DNA of 64,000 nucleotides from Bog-473 sp963730395 (GCA_963730395.1 CAVSSK010000021.1:1-64000); one strand, 5' to 3'; positions 17,584-26,957 are shown, counted from the first letter of the stretch. Numbers and translations: made by a program. Notes: generated by a model from the sequence alone, not told the origin.

Positions 17584-18329
17584 TGCCGCTCGAGGTCTCG
17601 GACATCTGCGTGCAGTTCGGGGGCCTTGCCGCGTTGACCGACGTCACGCTGGAGGTGCGGGACTCGACCATCACGGGGTTGATCGGCCCCAATGGTGCCG
17701 GGAAGACCACCCTGTTCGACGTCATCACCGGCATGCGGAAGCCGAACAGCGGGACGGTCTCGTTGAATGGACGAGACCTCCGTGGTGTGTCTCCGTACCG
17801 GCGTTCCCACCTCGGTCTCGGGCGGACCTTTCAACGGCTCGAGCTGTTCGGCACGCTCACGGTACGGGAGAACGTGCGAGTGGCAGCCTCCGTGGGTCGC
17901 CGCCGACTCTGGTCGGTGGGTGGGAGAGAAGAGGTCAACGAGATCACCGAGCAGCTCCTTCAGCGGATAGGGCTCCAGGACATCGCCCAGGCCCGCGCCG
18001 ACACGCTGCCGACCGGCACCGGGCGGCTGGTCGAGCTGGCGAGAGCCCTGGCGATCCGTCCCAAGATCCTGCTCCTGGACGAGCCGGCCTCGGGCCAGAG
18101 TCCCGAGGAGACGGCTCGGTTTGCCACGATCCTTCGATCTCTGAGCGCGGAAGGACTGGCCATACTCCTCGTCGAGCACGACATGGACCTGGTCATGAGC
18201 GTGTGCCACGGGGTCTACGTGCTCGTTGAAGGAAAGGTCCTTCGGCACGGGACGCCTGATGAGATCCAGCGCGATCCGGAGGTGGCTGCTGCGTATCTCG
18301 GCGGCCCGGTGGAGGCAGGGGGTGTCTGA
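17583..18329 (+). CDS. livG: Liv-type ABC ATPase, LivG, with altered signature loop
   Basis: A 248-residue ATPase driving the LivHM permease. The ATG at 17583 overlaps the permease stop by one base. Walker A is GPNGAGKTT (about 37-45), Walker B is KILLLDEP, the H-loop is LLVEHDMDLVM. The signature normally reading LSGGQ is LPTGTGRLVELARAL. A related degenerate C-loop is known to me from some actinobacterial LivG proteins, so it is probably functional, with the partner LivF supplying a canonical loop. The LivG C-terminal tail (GTPDEIQRDPEVAAAYLG) is intact. Confidence 0.88.
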   Translation: MPLEVSDICVQFGGLAALTDVTLEVRDSTITGLIGPNGAGKTTLFDVITGMRKPNSGTVSLNGRDLRGVSPYRRSHLGLGRTFQRLELFGTLTVRENVRVAASVGRRRLWSVGGREEVNEITEQLLQRIGLQDIAQARADTLPTGTGRLVELARALAIRPKILLLDEPASGQSPEETARFATILRSLSAEGLAILLVEHDMDLVMSVCHGVYVLVEGKVLRHGTPDEIQRDPEVAAAYLGGPVEAGGV

Positions 18330-19083
18330 GGTGTCATCTCCGAGCCCGCTCCTCGACGCCGTGGGGGTGCACGCATGTTACGAGAGCGTCGAGGTCATCC
18401 ACGGAGTGGACCTCCGGATCGCGCCGGCGAGCGTGACGGCCGTTCTCGGCCCGAACGGGGCCGGCAAGTCGACACTGCTTTCCGTCCTGTCCGGGCTCCA
18501 CGAGGCGTCAGCGGGCCACGTGCTCTTCGCCGGCGAGCTGGTCACGGTGGCCAAGGCGGATCGGCTGGTGCGCGAGGGCCTCTGCCTGATTCCTGAGGGT
18601 AAGGGCATCTTCCCCAACCTGACCGTGCAGGAGAACCTCTGGATGATGTCCCATGGTGGGACCACCAGAAAGGAGATCGAGAGCCGGGCCTTCGAGCATT
18701 TTCCGCAGTTGTCGTCTCGACGGCGCCAGCACGCGGGGACGTTGTCGGGAGGCGAACAACAGATGCTCGCCATGGCGCGGGCGGTGACGACGCGGCCTCG
18801 GCTCCTGCTCCTGGACGAGCTCTCGATGGGCCTGGCGCCGATCATCGTCGAGTCGCTCTACAAGGTGGTGCGGCAGCTGGCGAAGGAGGGCGTCACCATC
18901 ATCGTGGTCGAGCAGTTCGCGGAATTCGCCCTCGACGTGGCCCAACACGCAGTCGTCATGGCGGGGGGTCGAATCGTGCACGCGGGCCCCTCGTCACAGG
19001 TAGGCGCTCATCTGCACGATTTGTATCTCGGCGCTCAGCACGCCAACGGCAACGAGGCTGCGAGCAGGTCGCCGGGCACTTAG
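18322..19083 (+). CDS. livF: Liv-type ABC ATPase, LivF
   Basis: A 253-residue ATPase, second of the pair. GTG 18322 is preferred because GGAGG lies six bases before it; GTG 18331 is the alternative. It overlaps livG by 8 bases. Walker A is GPNGAGKST, the signature is canonical LSGGEQQMLAMARA, Walker B LLLLDELSMGLAP, and the LivF-typical LCLIPEGKGIFPNLTVQENL is present. It ends by overlapping the stop of the convergent gntR gene by 4 bases, leaving no room for a separate terminator. Confidence 0.9.
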   Translation: MSEVSSPSPLLDAVGVHACYESVEVIHGVDLRIAPASVTAVLGPNGAGKSTLLSVLSGLHEASAGHVLFAGELVTVAKADRLVREGLCLIPEGKGIFPNLTVQENLWMMSHGGTTRKEIESRAFEHFPQLSSRRRQHAGTLSGGEQQMLAMARAVTTRPRLLLLDELSMGLAPIIVESLYKVVRQLAKEGVTIIVVEQFAEFALDVAQHAVVMAGGRIVHAGPSSQVGAHLHDLYLGAQHANGNEAASRSPGT

Positions 19084-19802
19084 ACGGCCTGGCTGACCGC
19101 CTGGCGTTGGTGAAAGAGCTCGACCACGAGCTCAGCTTGACCACTGAGCATCTTTGCGTACTCCTTCGCAGCCCGGTCGCCGTCGTTCTTGGCAATCGCA
19201 CGCACGATCGCCTTCAACCCCTTGCGCTCCGATTCGACCGCGCTCGGAACCAGGACGAAGAACGGGCCGGGGACGAGCGCGGACATGGCACGCAGCACGA
19301 CCGTGATGCGAGGCGAGTGTGCCGCCTCCACGACGGTGGAGTGGAAGGCCAGCGCAAGCTCTCCGATCCGTCTCAGATCGTCAGTGGTGTTCAGGAGTTG
19401 GCTGAGCTCGCTCAGGCGTTCGACGAGCTGGGGTTCCGAGCGTTCCGCGGCGCGCCGTGCCGCCAATCCGTAGACAAGCCCGAAGAGCTCGTAGTGGTCG
19501 CGGATGACCTGTTCGTCGAATGCATTGACGAAGGTTCCCCGGTGCAATCTGGTCGTCACCCAACCCTCGCGCTCGAGGGCGATGATTGCCTCTCGGATCG
19601 GGATGCGGCTCACGCCCACCGCCTTGGCAACCTCGTCCTGGGGGAGACGCATGCCCTCGCGCAGCTGTCCGTCGAAGACAAGCTGGCGGATGTACGCCGC
19701 CGCCTGTTCGCCGCTTCCCTTGCGGACCACGGCCTCGGGTGATTCAGGGATCAGCGTGGGCTTCTCACCCGAACCGTTGTGTCGGTCAGCGGCCGGGGAC
19801 AT
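19080..19802 (-). CDS. GntR-family regulator, FCD (FadR-like) subgroup
   Basis: A 240-residue regulator: winged helix at about 30-90 (LREGMRLPQDEVAKAVGVSRIPIREAIIALEREGWV), then an all-helical FCD ligand domain with HSTVVEAAHSPR-type His residues that often hold a metal and bind an organic acid. ATG 19802 is chosen because TATGAT lies exactly six bases upstream, giving a leaderless start; an ATG at 19841 would add 13 residues across that promoter. It is convergent with the Liv importer and divergent from an amidohydrolase, so it is the natural local regulator. The ligand is probably the imported acid or its CoA ester (inference). Confidence 0.88.
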   Translation of the reverse strand: MSPAADRHNGSGEKPTLIPESPEAVVRKGSGEQAAAYIRQLVFDGQLREGMRLPQDEVAKAVGVSRIPIREAIIALEREGWVTTRLHRGTFVNAFDEQVIRDHYELFGLVYGLAARRAAERSEPQLVERLSELSQLLNTTDDLRRIGELALAFHSTVVEAAHSPRITVVLRAMSALVPGPFFVLVPSAVESERKGLKAIVRAIAKNDGDRAAKEYAKMLSGQAELVVELFHQRQAVSQAV

Positions 19803-19927
19803 GCATACATCATATTGTCTGCAACCGGATTCTCCTCGCATGCGACACCCCGCACGCTGGCAGGGCGGGGCCGTGATCGGCGACTGTATATCGTATATAA
19901 TCAGTGCGCGGGAACAGGGAGGTCACG
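19803..19927. promoter_or_regulatory. Divergent promoter region between gntR and the amidohydrolase
   Basis: Minus strand: TATGAT with six bases to the gntR ATG. Plus strand: TATAAT at 19896-19901 within an alternating GTATATCGTATATAAT stretch, then AGGGAGG at 19916-19922 before GTG 19928. A TGTAT half-site occurs on each side (one at 19885-19889 on the plus strand, one on the minus strand near 19804-19809), consistent with GntR autoregulation. Confidence 0.5.
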
Positions 19928-21179
19928 GTGGTCAACACGGTCCAGTCACGCGAGATGGAGGGGATCGGCACCGTCGCGGCGGGCGCGATCCCGGCACTGG
20001 TGGACCTCGACGCTCACGTCGTTGAGCCGCCCGAGGTCTGGTCCAGTCGTCTTCCAGCGCGGTACCGGGACAGCGGACCCCACATCGAGCTCCTTCCGGC
20101 GGGAGTGCCGAAACTTGCGGGTAGCAGCTATGTCGAGGCACCCGGCACGGACGGACCGGAGGTGGCCTGGTGGTGCTACGAGGATCACCGGGCGTCGTTG
20201 AAGCGCACCATCGCAGCTGCGGGCTTTCCTCGCGACGAGATCCAACTGCGGGGCGTGCGCTACGACGAAATGAGGCCGGGCTGCTTCCGCGTCAAGGAGC
20301 GCCTGGAGGACATGGACGTGAACGGCGTCCAGGCGCAGCTCTGTTTCCCGAACTACCCGCGCTTCTGCGGCCAGCAATTCCTCTGGGGAAAGGATCGAGA
20401 GCTGGCGCAACTCTGCGTCGAGGCGTACAACGACTGGATGGTCGAGGAGTGGTGCGGGGAGAGCGGGGGGCGGTTGATCCCGCTCTGCCTGGTGCCACTG
20501 TGGGATGCTAGAGTCGGCGGCGGCTGAGGTCCGCCGGAACGCGGCGCGCGGTGTCCGGGCGGTGGCGTTCAGCGAGCTTCCGACCTACCTCGACCTCCCC
20601 AGCCTGTACTCGCACGCGTGGGACCCCTTCCTCGCCGCATGCGAGGAGACCGGGACCGTCGTGTGCATGCACATCGGGTCGGGGACGAAGACGCCCCAGG
20701 CCTCGCCGGACGCGCCCGACGCCGTTGCTGCGACCATTCTCTTCGGCAACAGCGCCGCCAGCCTCGTCGACCTGCTGTACTCGGGGACGCTGCACCGCTT
20801 CCCCCGGCTGAAGGTGATGTACGCCGAGGCGCAAATCGGGTGGATCCCCTACGTCCTCGAGCGCGCCGACGACGTGTGGGAGACCCATCGAGGGTGGAGC
20901 AACTCGCAGCTGCACTGTCCGGAGCCACCCTCGGAGTACTACCGGCGGGGGAACGTGGTCAGCTGCTTCTTCAAGGATCCGATCGGCGTGGCCATGCTCG
21001 ACGAGGTCGGCCTGGACAACGTCGTGTTCGAGACCGACTATCCCCACTCCGACAGCACGTGGCCGGATTCGCGGCAGGCGGCAGCCGAGCAGTTCGGGCA
21101 CCTCGATCCCGCCGCCATCGAGAAGATCGCCCGCGGGAACGCCATTCGGCTCCTCGGGCTCGATCTCCCCGACGCCTGA
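19928..21179 (+). CDS. COG2159-type amidohydrolase (one frameshift)
   Basis: A metal-dependent TIM-barrel hydrolase/decarboxylase of about 416 residues once joined. GTG 19928 is preferred over GTG 19904 because AGGGAGG lies six bases before it. The first frame has LVDLDAHVVEPPEVW (Asp-x-His metal motif), YDEMRPGCF and VEAYNDWMVEEWC. It breaks near 20507-20511, where one extra base turns a WDA-E/S-AAAEVRR run into a stop. The second frame continues with ELPTYLDLPSLYS, CMHIGSG and FETDYPHSDSTWP. It is a close relative of the gene at 25577, which is intact, so comparison supports one gene and a one-base insertion. Confidence 0.82.
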
Positions 21180-21192
21180 GGGGACGTCTCCG

Positions 21193-22107
21193 CTACAGGA
21201 ACCGCAGGCCGGGGGTCGCCACCCGGAAGACGTCCGTCGCCAGGGCCTTCCCGAGCTTGGCCGGGTCCCACCGCTGCTGGTTCGCCGACACCTCGGCCGC
21301 TTCGCGCCAGCCGTGCATCCAGATCACACGGTCGTGGATGGCACGGAAGACCTGGCCGTTCACCATCTGTGATTCGTCACTGGCCAGCCAGGCGACGAGG
21401 GGCGAGCTGTTGGCGGGATCCATCGGCTGCCACTCGTCGTCGGGGATCTCGTCGGGCTCCACCACGGGCGGCGCCGACGGCATGGTGCCGGTGAGGCGCG
21501 TCGCGCCCGACGGCCCGACGACGTTCGCCGTCACGCCGTAGGCACCCAATTCCTGGGCGAGCGTCAACGTCAGTCCGACGATGCCGGCCTTGGCTGCGGC
21601 ATACGCCGTCTGCCCGAAGTTTCCGGTCAGCCCCGCGCCCGAGGTCGTGTTGATGATCCGTCCGACCACGTTCTCGCCCGCCTTGGCCCGGCTCCGCCAG
21701 TGCACGGCGGCATGGTGGGAGCAGGACCAGGTGCCGCGGAGGTGGACCCGGATCACGGCGTCGAAGTCGGCCGGGTCGAGATTCCAGACGACGCCGTCGC
21801 GCACGATCCCCGCGTTGTTCACGAGAATGTCGAGCTGGCCCCACTCCGATACGGCCCGTCCGATCAGCTCGCCGCACTGCTCGTGATCGGCCACGTCACC
21901 GTAGTCAGCCACCGCGTTGCCGCCGCGGGCGCTGATCAGGTCGACGGTCAGATCGGCGTCGTGGCCTTGTCCCTCTCCGTGGACCGAGGATCCCAGGTCG
22001 TTGACCACCACGCGTGCTCCCTGGCGGGCCAGTTCCAGCGCATGGGCCCGACCGATGCCGTGGCCCGCCCCGGTCACGATCGCCACCTTCCCGTCCAGCA
22101 GTCCCAC
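21193..22107 (-). CDS. SDR, (3R)-hydroxyacyl-CoA dehydrogenase-like
   Basis: A 304-residue SDR. GTG 22107 is selected because AAGGAGGG (22113-22120, minus strand) sits five bases before it; the longer ATG 22128 would put that site inside the gene. It has VTGAGHGIGRAHALELARQGARV, VNDLG, NNAG and the catalytic TTSGAG...YAAAKAG. VNDLGSSVHGEG-type text resembles the dehydrogenase domain of peroxisomal multifunctional enzyme 2, which oxidises 3-hydroxyacyl-CoA. It converges with the frameshifted amidohydrolase and diverges from the HMG-CoA-synthase-like gene. Confidence 0.82.
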   Translation of the reverse strand: MGLLDGKVAIVTGAGHGIGRAHALELARQGARVVVNDLGSSVHGEGQGHDADLTVDLISARGGNAVADYGDVADHEQCGELIGRAVSEWGQLDILVNNAGIVRDGVVWNLDPADFDAVIRVHLRGTWSCSHHAAVHWRSRAKAGENVVGRIINTTSGAGLTGNFGQTAYAAAKAGIVGLTLTLAQELGAYGVTANVVGPSGATRLTGTMPSAPPVVEPDEIPDDEWQPMDPANSSPLVAWLASDESQMVNGQVFRAIHDRVIWMHGWREAAEVSANQQRWDPAKLGKALATDVFRVATPGLRFL

Positions 22108-22130
22108 TTCGTCCCTCCTTGATTGCATAA

Positions 22131-22158
22131 AAGATACATCTTGGCAGTTGGTTAGACT
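22131..22158. promoter_or_regulatory. Operator palindrome and leaderless promoter at 22166
   Basis: AAGATACATCTT (22131-22142) is an inverted repeat with 5-bp arms and carries a TGTAT half-site on the minus strand. TAGACT (22153-22158) lies seven bases before GTG 22166, giving a leaderless start for the plus-strand gene. The palindrome can occlude both divergent promoters. Confidence 0.5.
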
Positions 22159-22165
22159 GAGTCCC

Positions 22166-23557
22166 GTGCACGGGATTCTCGGCGTCGGCGCATACGTGCC
22201 CTATTGGCGGCTCGACCTCTCCGGCGTGGCCGAAGTCGCCGGGGGAGGGGGCCGCAAGGGAACGCGCGCCGTGGCGTCGTACGACCAGGACGCCACGACC
22301 CTGGCCGTGGAGGCGGCGCGCGTCGCACGCCGGCGGACCCCCGAGCTGCCCCTCGACTCCGTCTGGTTCGCCACGGCGGCGCCGCCGTACCTGGACAGGA
22401 CCAATGCGACCGCCGTCCATGCCGCACTGCGACTGCCCGAGGATTGCGGTGCCTACGACGTCGTGGGTTCGCTGCGGGGCGCCATGGGTGCGCTGCGCGC
22501 CGCGGCCGCCCAGCCCGGCCCCTCGCTCGCCGTCGCCGCCGACCTGCGCACCGGCTTCGCGGGCGGCCCCGACGAGTCCTACTTCGGTGACGGAGCGGCC
22601 GCGGTCGTCATCGGCGACGACCGCCACGGGCCCGTCCTCGCCGAGGTGGGCGGCTGGGTCTCGTTGACCGCGGAGTTCGTCGACCGCTGGCGCGTCCCGG
22701 GCGAGTTCCGCTCGCGTGTCTGGGAGGAGCGCTTCGGGGAGCTGCGGTACAGCGAGCTCGGCGCCGAGGCGCTGGCCCGCCTCTGGAAGGCGGCCGGCGT
22801 CGGACCCGACGCGGTCGACCATCTGATCGTGACCGGGACCCACGGCCGGGCCTGTCGCGCCGTGGCCCAGCGGAGCGGTGTCGCCTCCGAGGCCCTCGTC
22901 GACGACCTGGGCTCGGTCGTCGGGAACACCGGTGTCGCCCACCCCTTCCTGCAGGTGGCCCGGGTGCTGGAGCGGGCGGAGCCGGACCAGACGATCGTGC
23001 TGCTGGTGCTGGCCGACGGTGCCGAGGCGCTCGTGCTCCGCACCACGGCTGCCGTCGCCGCCGGGCGGCCGACATCCGCGACGGTCGACGAGCAACTGGC
23101 CAACGGCGGTCCGCTCTCCTACGGCCGCTACTTGTCCTGGCGGGGCATCCTGCCCGTCGAGCCGCCCCGCCGTCCGGAGCCGGCCCGGACGTCGTCGTCG
23201 GCGGCCGGGCGTTCGGTGCCCTGGAAGTTCGGCTTCGAGGCCTCCCGTGCGGATGACGGCACCGTGCACCTGCCCCCGCTGCCCGACGAGAGCGATCACC
23301 TGTCCATGGCCGAGGCGCAGGGCACCGTCACCACGTTCACCATCGACCGTCTGTCCTACACGCCGAGTCCGCCCATGGTGTTCGCCGTGGTCGACTTCGA
23401 CGGCGGGGGACGGCTGCCGGTGGAGCTGACCGACGTCGACGCGAGTTCGGTACGGGTCGGGGACCGGGTGGAGATGACCTTCCGGCGTCTCTCGAGTGCC
23501 GATGGCATCCACAACTACTTCTGGAAAGCGCGACCACTCTCAGGAGGTGACGGCTGA
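22166..23557 (+). CDS. HMG-CoA-synthase-like protein fused to an OB-fold (DUF35) domain
   Basis: A 463-residue protein. The first two thirds are of the KAS III/HMG-CoA synthase fold (GILGVGAYVPYWRL, FGDGAAAVVIG, VGNTGVAHPF); the last 130 residues (about 350 on) look like a DUF35 OB domain (GTVTTFTIDRLSYTPSPPMVFAVVDFDGGG). The position of the catalytic Cys in this superfamily falls in YDVVGSLRGAMGAL, where Ser102 stands instead, so ordinary Claisen condensation is doubtful. Known relatives pair thiolase-like and OB domains in CoA-ester aldol cleavage. Its stop overlaps the thiolase start (TGATG), so the two products are probably made together and may form a complex. Confidence 0.75.
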   Translation: MHGILGVGAYVPYWRLDLSGVAEVAGGGGRKGTRAVASYDQDATTLAVEAARVARRRTPELPLDSVWFATAAPPYLDRTNATAVHAALRLPEDCGAYDVVGSLRGAMGALRAAAAQPGPSLAVAADLRTGFAGGPDESYFGDGAAAVVIGDDRHGPVLAEVGGWVSLTAEFVDRWRVPGEFRSRVWEERFGELRYSELGAEALARLWKAAGVGPDAVDHLIVTGTHGRACRAVAQRSGVASEALVDDLGSVVGNTGVAHPFLQVARVLERAEPDQTIVLLVLADGAEALVLRTTAAVAAGRPTSATVDEQLANGGPLSYGRYLSWRGILPVEPPRRPEPARTSSSAAGRSVPWKFGFEASRADDGTVHLPPLPDESDHLSMAEAQGTVTTFTIDRLSYTPSPPMVFAVVDFDGGGRLPVELTDVDASSVRVGDRVEMTFRRLSSADGIHNYFWKARPLSGGDG

Positions 23558-24760
23558 TGGGCTCGCACGGCATCACCGACAAGGTGGCCATCGTGGGGAT
23601 GGCCTGCACGAAGTTCGGCGAACGTTGGGACGTCGGAGTCGACGATCTCGTCTTGGAGGCGGCGGAGGGCGCCTTCGAGTCCGCCGGCGTGGCTCGACCG
23701 GATGTGGATGCCTACTGGCTGGGGACGGCGCAATCCGGCATGAGCGGGCTGTTGGTGGCGCGTCCGTTGCGCATCCGCGACAAGCCGGTGACCCGGGTGG
23801 AGAACTTCTGCGCCTCCGGTTCCGAGGCCTTCCGGCAGGCCGCGTACGCGGTCGCGAGCGGGGCGTACGACGTTGCCATGGCCATCGGCGTCGAGAAACT
23901 GAAGGACTCGGGGTACCAGGGTGCCAACGCGGCACCCGTCCCCAGTGACGGCACCAACCGCAACGTGACGGCGGCGGCCATGTACTCCATGATCGTGCCC
24001 GCCTACGCCAAGCGCTACGGCGTGGACGTGGCCGAGGTGAAGCAGGCCCTGGCCCACATCGCCTCGAAGAACCACGCCAACGGAGCGCGCAACGTGCGGG
24101 CGCAGTTCCGCAAGGAGATGAGCGTGGAGCAGCTCCTGGCCATGCCGCGCATCGCCGGGGAGCTGTCGGTGTTCGACTGTGCCGGGGTGGCCGACGGTGC
24201 CGCAGCCGCGGTCGTCGTGCGGGCCGAGGACGCCCACAAGTACTCGCGAGGCCCCACTGTTCGTGAAGGCGCTGTCGTTCGTCGTCGGCGACGGGAGCGG
24301 GGTGAGCGATCCCGACTACGACTACACGACGTTCCCCGAGGTCGTCCTCTCTGCGCAGGAGGCCTACCGCCAGGCCGGGCTGACGGACCCGGCGGCGCAG
24401 CTGGCCATGGCCGAGGTGCACGACTGCTTCACCCCGACCGAGCTGGTGTTGATGGAGGATCTCGGGTTCTGCGACCGTGGCGCCGCCTGGAAGGAGGAGC
24501 TGGCCGGCACCTTCGACCTCGACGGTGCCCTCCCGGTCAACCCCGACGGAGGGCTGAAGAGCTTCGGGCACCCCGTCGGTGCGACCGGCCTCCGCATGAT
24601 GTTCGAGGCGTGGCTGCAGCTCCGGGGCGAAGCGCCGGCCGAACGGCGCATCTCGACCACGGGGGAGCGCAACCTGGCCCTGACGCACAACCTGGGCGGT
24701 TACCCCGGGGAGATGGTGTCCTTCGTGTCCATCTTGGGCACCGAGGGACCACGCGCCTGA
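23557..24760 (+). CDS. SCP2-type thiolase (one frameshift)
   Basis: About 400 residues when joined. The first frame has VAIVGMACTKFGERWD, the nucleophile in ENFCASGSEA (Cys85) and QALAHIASKNHANG. It breaks at about 24241-24247, where one extra base separates AEDAHKY from REAPLFVKA. The second frame has AEVHDCFTPTELV and FGHPVGATG, bearing the second Cys/His set. So, unlike the two other thiolase-fold proteins here, all catalytic residues of a true thiolase are present. Expected to cleave a 3-ketoacyl-CoA. Coupled to the upstream HMG-CoA-synthase-like/OB gene by a one-base overlap. Confidence 0.83.
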
Positions 24761-24771
24761 ACCTCGGCTTC

Positions 24772-25539
24772 CTAGGGGACGGTGAGGCCGCCGTCCAGCA
24801 CGAGCACCTGGCCCGTCATGAAGGACGAGGCGTCGCTGGCCAGGAACAAGATGCCCGGCACGAGCTCGTCCGGATCGGCCATGCGGCGCATCAGTTGGGC
24901 CTGGACCGCGGCCTCCTGGCGTTCGGGAGGGAGCGCCGACGTCATGTGCGTGGCGACGACGCCCGGTGCCAAGGCGTTGACCCGGATCCGATCCGCCGCG
25001 AATTCGGCGGCCATGGAGCGCGTCAGCGACAGCAGCGCGGACTTGGCCGAGACGTAGAGGCTCACGCCAGTCCCGTGGGTGAAGACGCCCGCCGTGATCA
25101 CGTTGACGACCGACGCCCCGGCGCTGGCCCGCAGGTAGGGCAGCGCCTGCTGGACCAGGAAGAGCGGGCCGCGCACATTGACCTCGTACGACTTCGCAAA
25201 GGCCTCGGGCGTGATGGCGCCCAGTGGTTGCGCCAGCGGGTTGGCCGCGTTGTTCACCACGATGTCGATGCGGCCGAACTCGTCCGCCGTGCGTTCGACC
25301 AGCCGGGCCAGGTCGTCCAGCCGGCCCACGTGCGTGGGCACCGCCAGCGCGGACCCACCCGCGGCCCGGATCGCATCGACCGTCTCCTCGCACGCCTCGG
25401 CCTTGCGGCTGGCGACGACGACATGGGCGCCCACCGCGGCGAACCCGGCGGCGACCGCCCGCCCGATGCCGCGGCTCCCCCCGGTCACCACGGCGACCCG
25501 GTCGCGCAGATCGAAGGCGTCGAGGGGTGAGGGGCTCAC
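24772..25539 (-). CDS. Short-chain dehydrogenase/reductase
   Basis: A 255-residue SDR starting at GTG 25539. It contains VVTGGSRGIGRAVAAGF, NNAANP in place of NNAG, LYVSAKSALL as Tyr-x3-Lys, and the family end FMTGQVLVLDGGLTVP. The usual Ser before Tyr reads VITAGVF, so a Thr may replace it. It is downstream of the amidohydrolase at 25577 with a 37-base gap, hence probably one minus-strand operon. Converges with the thiolase gene. FabG-like size; oxidises or reduces a pathway keto/hydroxy group, substrate unknown. Confidence 0.83.
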   Translation of the reverse strand: MSPSPLDAFDLRDRVAVVTGGSRGIGRAVAAGFAAVGAHVVVASRKAEACEETVDAIRAAGGSALAVPTHVGRLDDLARLVERTADEFGRIDIVVNNAANPLAQPLGAITPEAFAKSYEVNVRGPLFLVQQALPYLRASAGASVVNVITAGVFTHGTGVSLYVSAKSALLSLTRSMAAEFAADRIRVNALAPGVVATHMTSALPPERQEAAVQAQLMRRMADPDELVPGILFLASDASSFMTGQVLVLDGGLTVP

Positions 25540-25576
25540 CGGAAGTTGAGTGATGACCTGGTGCCTTCGAGTCCGA

Positions 25577-26860
25577 TCAGGCGGTGGCGCGGCCGGCCAG
25601 CGTGCCCATGTCGATGCCGGCGTGGGTCCGCTCGAACCGACCCTTGTCGAACGACCGGATCGAGACGTCGTGGCCGCCGGCTTCCGCCCGGAGTGCGCCG
25701 ACCGTCGACTCTCCCTTGGACCGATGGGCGAACGGGTCGAAGGAGTACCAACGACAGGCGTTCTCGTAGCTGATCTTGTGCAACTCGTCGTCCGGGACGT
25801 CCGCCGCGACCCGCGCCAGCTCCTCGGGCGCCTCGGGCCAGGAGGAGTCCGAGTGTGGGTAGTCGCACTCCCAGGCGATGTTGTCCATGCCGATCTGGTG
25901 CCGCAGCTGGATCCCCACCGGATCGGCGATGAAGCAGGTCAAGAAGTGCTCACGGAAGACGTCGCTCGGCAGTCGGTCTCCGAAGTCCTGACCCGTCCAG
26001 AGATGGTGCATCTCGTAGGTGCGGTCGAGCCGGTCGATGAAGTAGGGGATCCAACCGGTCCCGCCCTCCGAGAGGGCGAACCGGATGTCGGGGAATTCCT
26101 TGATCACGCGCGACCACAGCAGATCGGCCGCGGCCTGGCAGATGTTCATGGGTTGGAGGGTGATCATGACGTCCACCGGAGCGTCCGCGGCCGTGACCGC
26201 CAACTGCCCGGACGAGCCGAGGTGGATGGACACCACGACGCCCTCGTCGACCACGGCGCGCCACAAGGGGTCCCAGTGCTCCGAGTGGAAGCTGGGATAG
26301 CCCAACGTGGCCGGGTTCTCGGTGAAGGTGATGGAGTGACAGCCCTTGGCCGCCACCCGCCGGACCTCGGCCGCCGCCAGGTCGGGGTCCCACAGCACGG
26401 GCAGCGCCATGGGGATGAAGCGCCCCGGGTAGGCGGCACACCACTCGTCGATGTGCCAGTCGTTGTACGCCTGCACGACGGCCAGGGCAAGCCCCTTGTC
26501 CTCGCAGGCGGCGAAGAGCCGTCCACTGAACCCCGGAAAGGAGGGGAAGTTCATGGAGCCCAGGATGCCTCCCGCGTTCATGTCCTTGATGCGCTCGTGC
26601 ACGTCGAAGCAGCCCGGCCGCATCTCGTCGAAGGCAGTCGGCTCGACGCCGTACTCCTCCTTCGGGCGCCCGGCGACGGCGTTGAGCCCGACATTGGGGA
26701 TCACCGCATCGTTGAAGATCCAGACGTCCGAGCCGTCCGCCGTCCTCTTGATCCTCGGTGCCGCATCGGAGTAGCGGGCCGACATCCGACCCTCGAAGAG
26801 CCCAGGCGGTTCGACCAGGTGGTCGTCGACACTGACGAGGATGAGGTCCTTGGCGTCCAT
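25577..26860 (-). CDS. COG2159-type amidohydrolase
   Basis: A 427-residue intact TIM-barrel metal hydrolase. ATG 26860 follows GAGGAGGG. It shows VSVDDHLVEPPGLF (Asp-x-His), EMRPGCFDVHERIKDMN, VQAYNDWHIDEWC, SIHLGSSG and ECDYPHSDSSWP for the late Asp. Closely parallels the frameshifted gene at 19928, giving a reading template for that gene. Members of this clade in actinobacteria sit in steroid and terpenoid CoA pathways, but their reaction is mostly undefined. Its promoter region (26861-26957) holds an AT-rich TGTAT site. Confidence 0.85.
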   Translation of the reverse strand: MDAKDLILVSVDDHLVEPPGLFEGRMSARYSDAAPRIKRTADGSDVWIFNDAVIPNVGLNAVAGRPKEEYGVEPTAFDEMRPGCFDVHERIKDMNAGGILGSMNFPSFPGFSGRLFAACEDKGLALAVVQAYNDWHIDEWCAAYPGRFIPMALPVLWDPDLAAAEVRRVAAKGCHSITFTENPATLGYPSFHSEHWDPLWRAVVDEGVVVSIHLGSSGQLAVTAADAPVDVMITLQPMNICQAAADLLWSRVIKEFPDIRFALSEGGTGWIPYFIDRLDRTYEMHHLWTGQDFGDRLPSDVFREHFLTCFIADPVGIQLRHQIGMDNIAWECDYPHSDSSWPEAPEELARVAADVPDDELHKISYENACRWYSFDPFAHRSKGESTVGALRAEAGGHDVSIRSFDKGRFERTHAGIDMGTLAGRATA

Positions 26861-26900
26861 GGTGCTGTTCCCTCCTCGGGCCGAACTCCGGTCCCGCAGT

Positions 26901-26918
26901 TATATAAAGAATACAACC
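26901..26918 (-). promoter_or_regulatory. AT-rich promoter/operator before the amidohydrolase
   Basis: TATATAAAGAATACAACC in a GC-rich spacer. On the minus strand it reads TTGTATTC then TTTATATA, with the TGTAT half-site found at other promoters here. It probably carries the -10 of the amidohydrolase-SDR operon. Confidence 0.4.
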
Positions 26919-26957
26919 TGTTCGGTGGAGTCGCCCCGCCGCCGCTCCGCCCTCGGA

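Noticed and set aside
18226..18321. N-terminal extension of LivF from 18226
   Set aside because: It overlaps 100 bases of livG in another frame and encodes Arg-rich text; GGAGG before GTG 18322 fixes the start.
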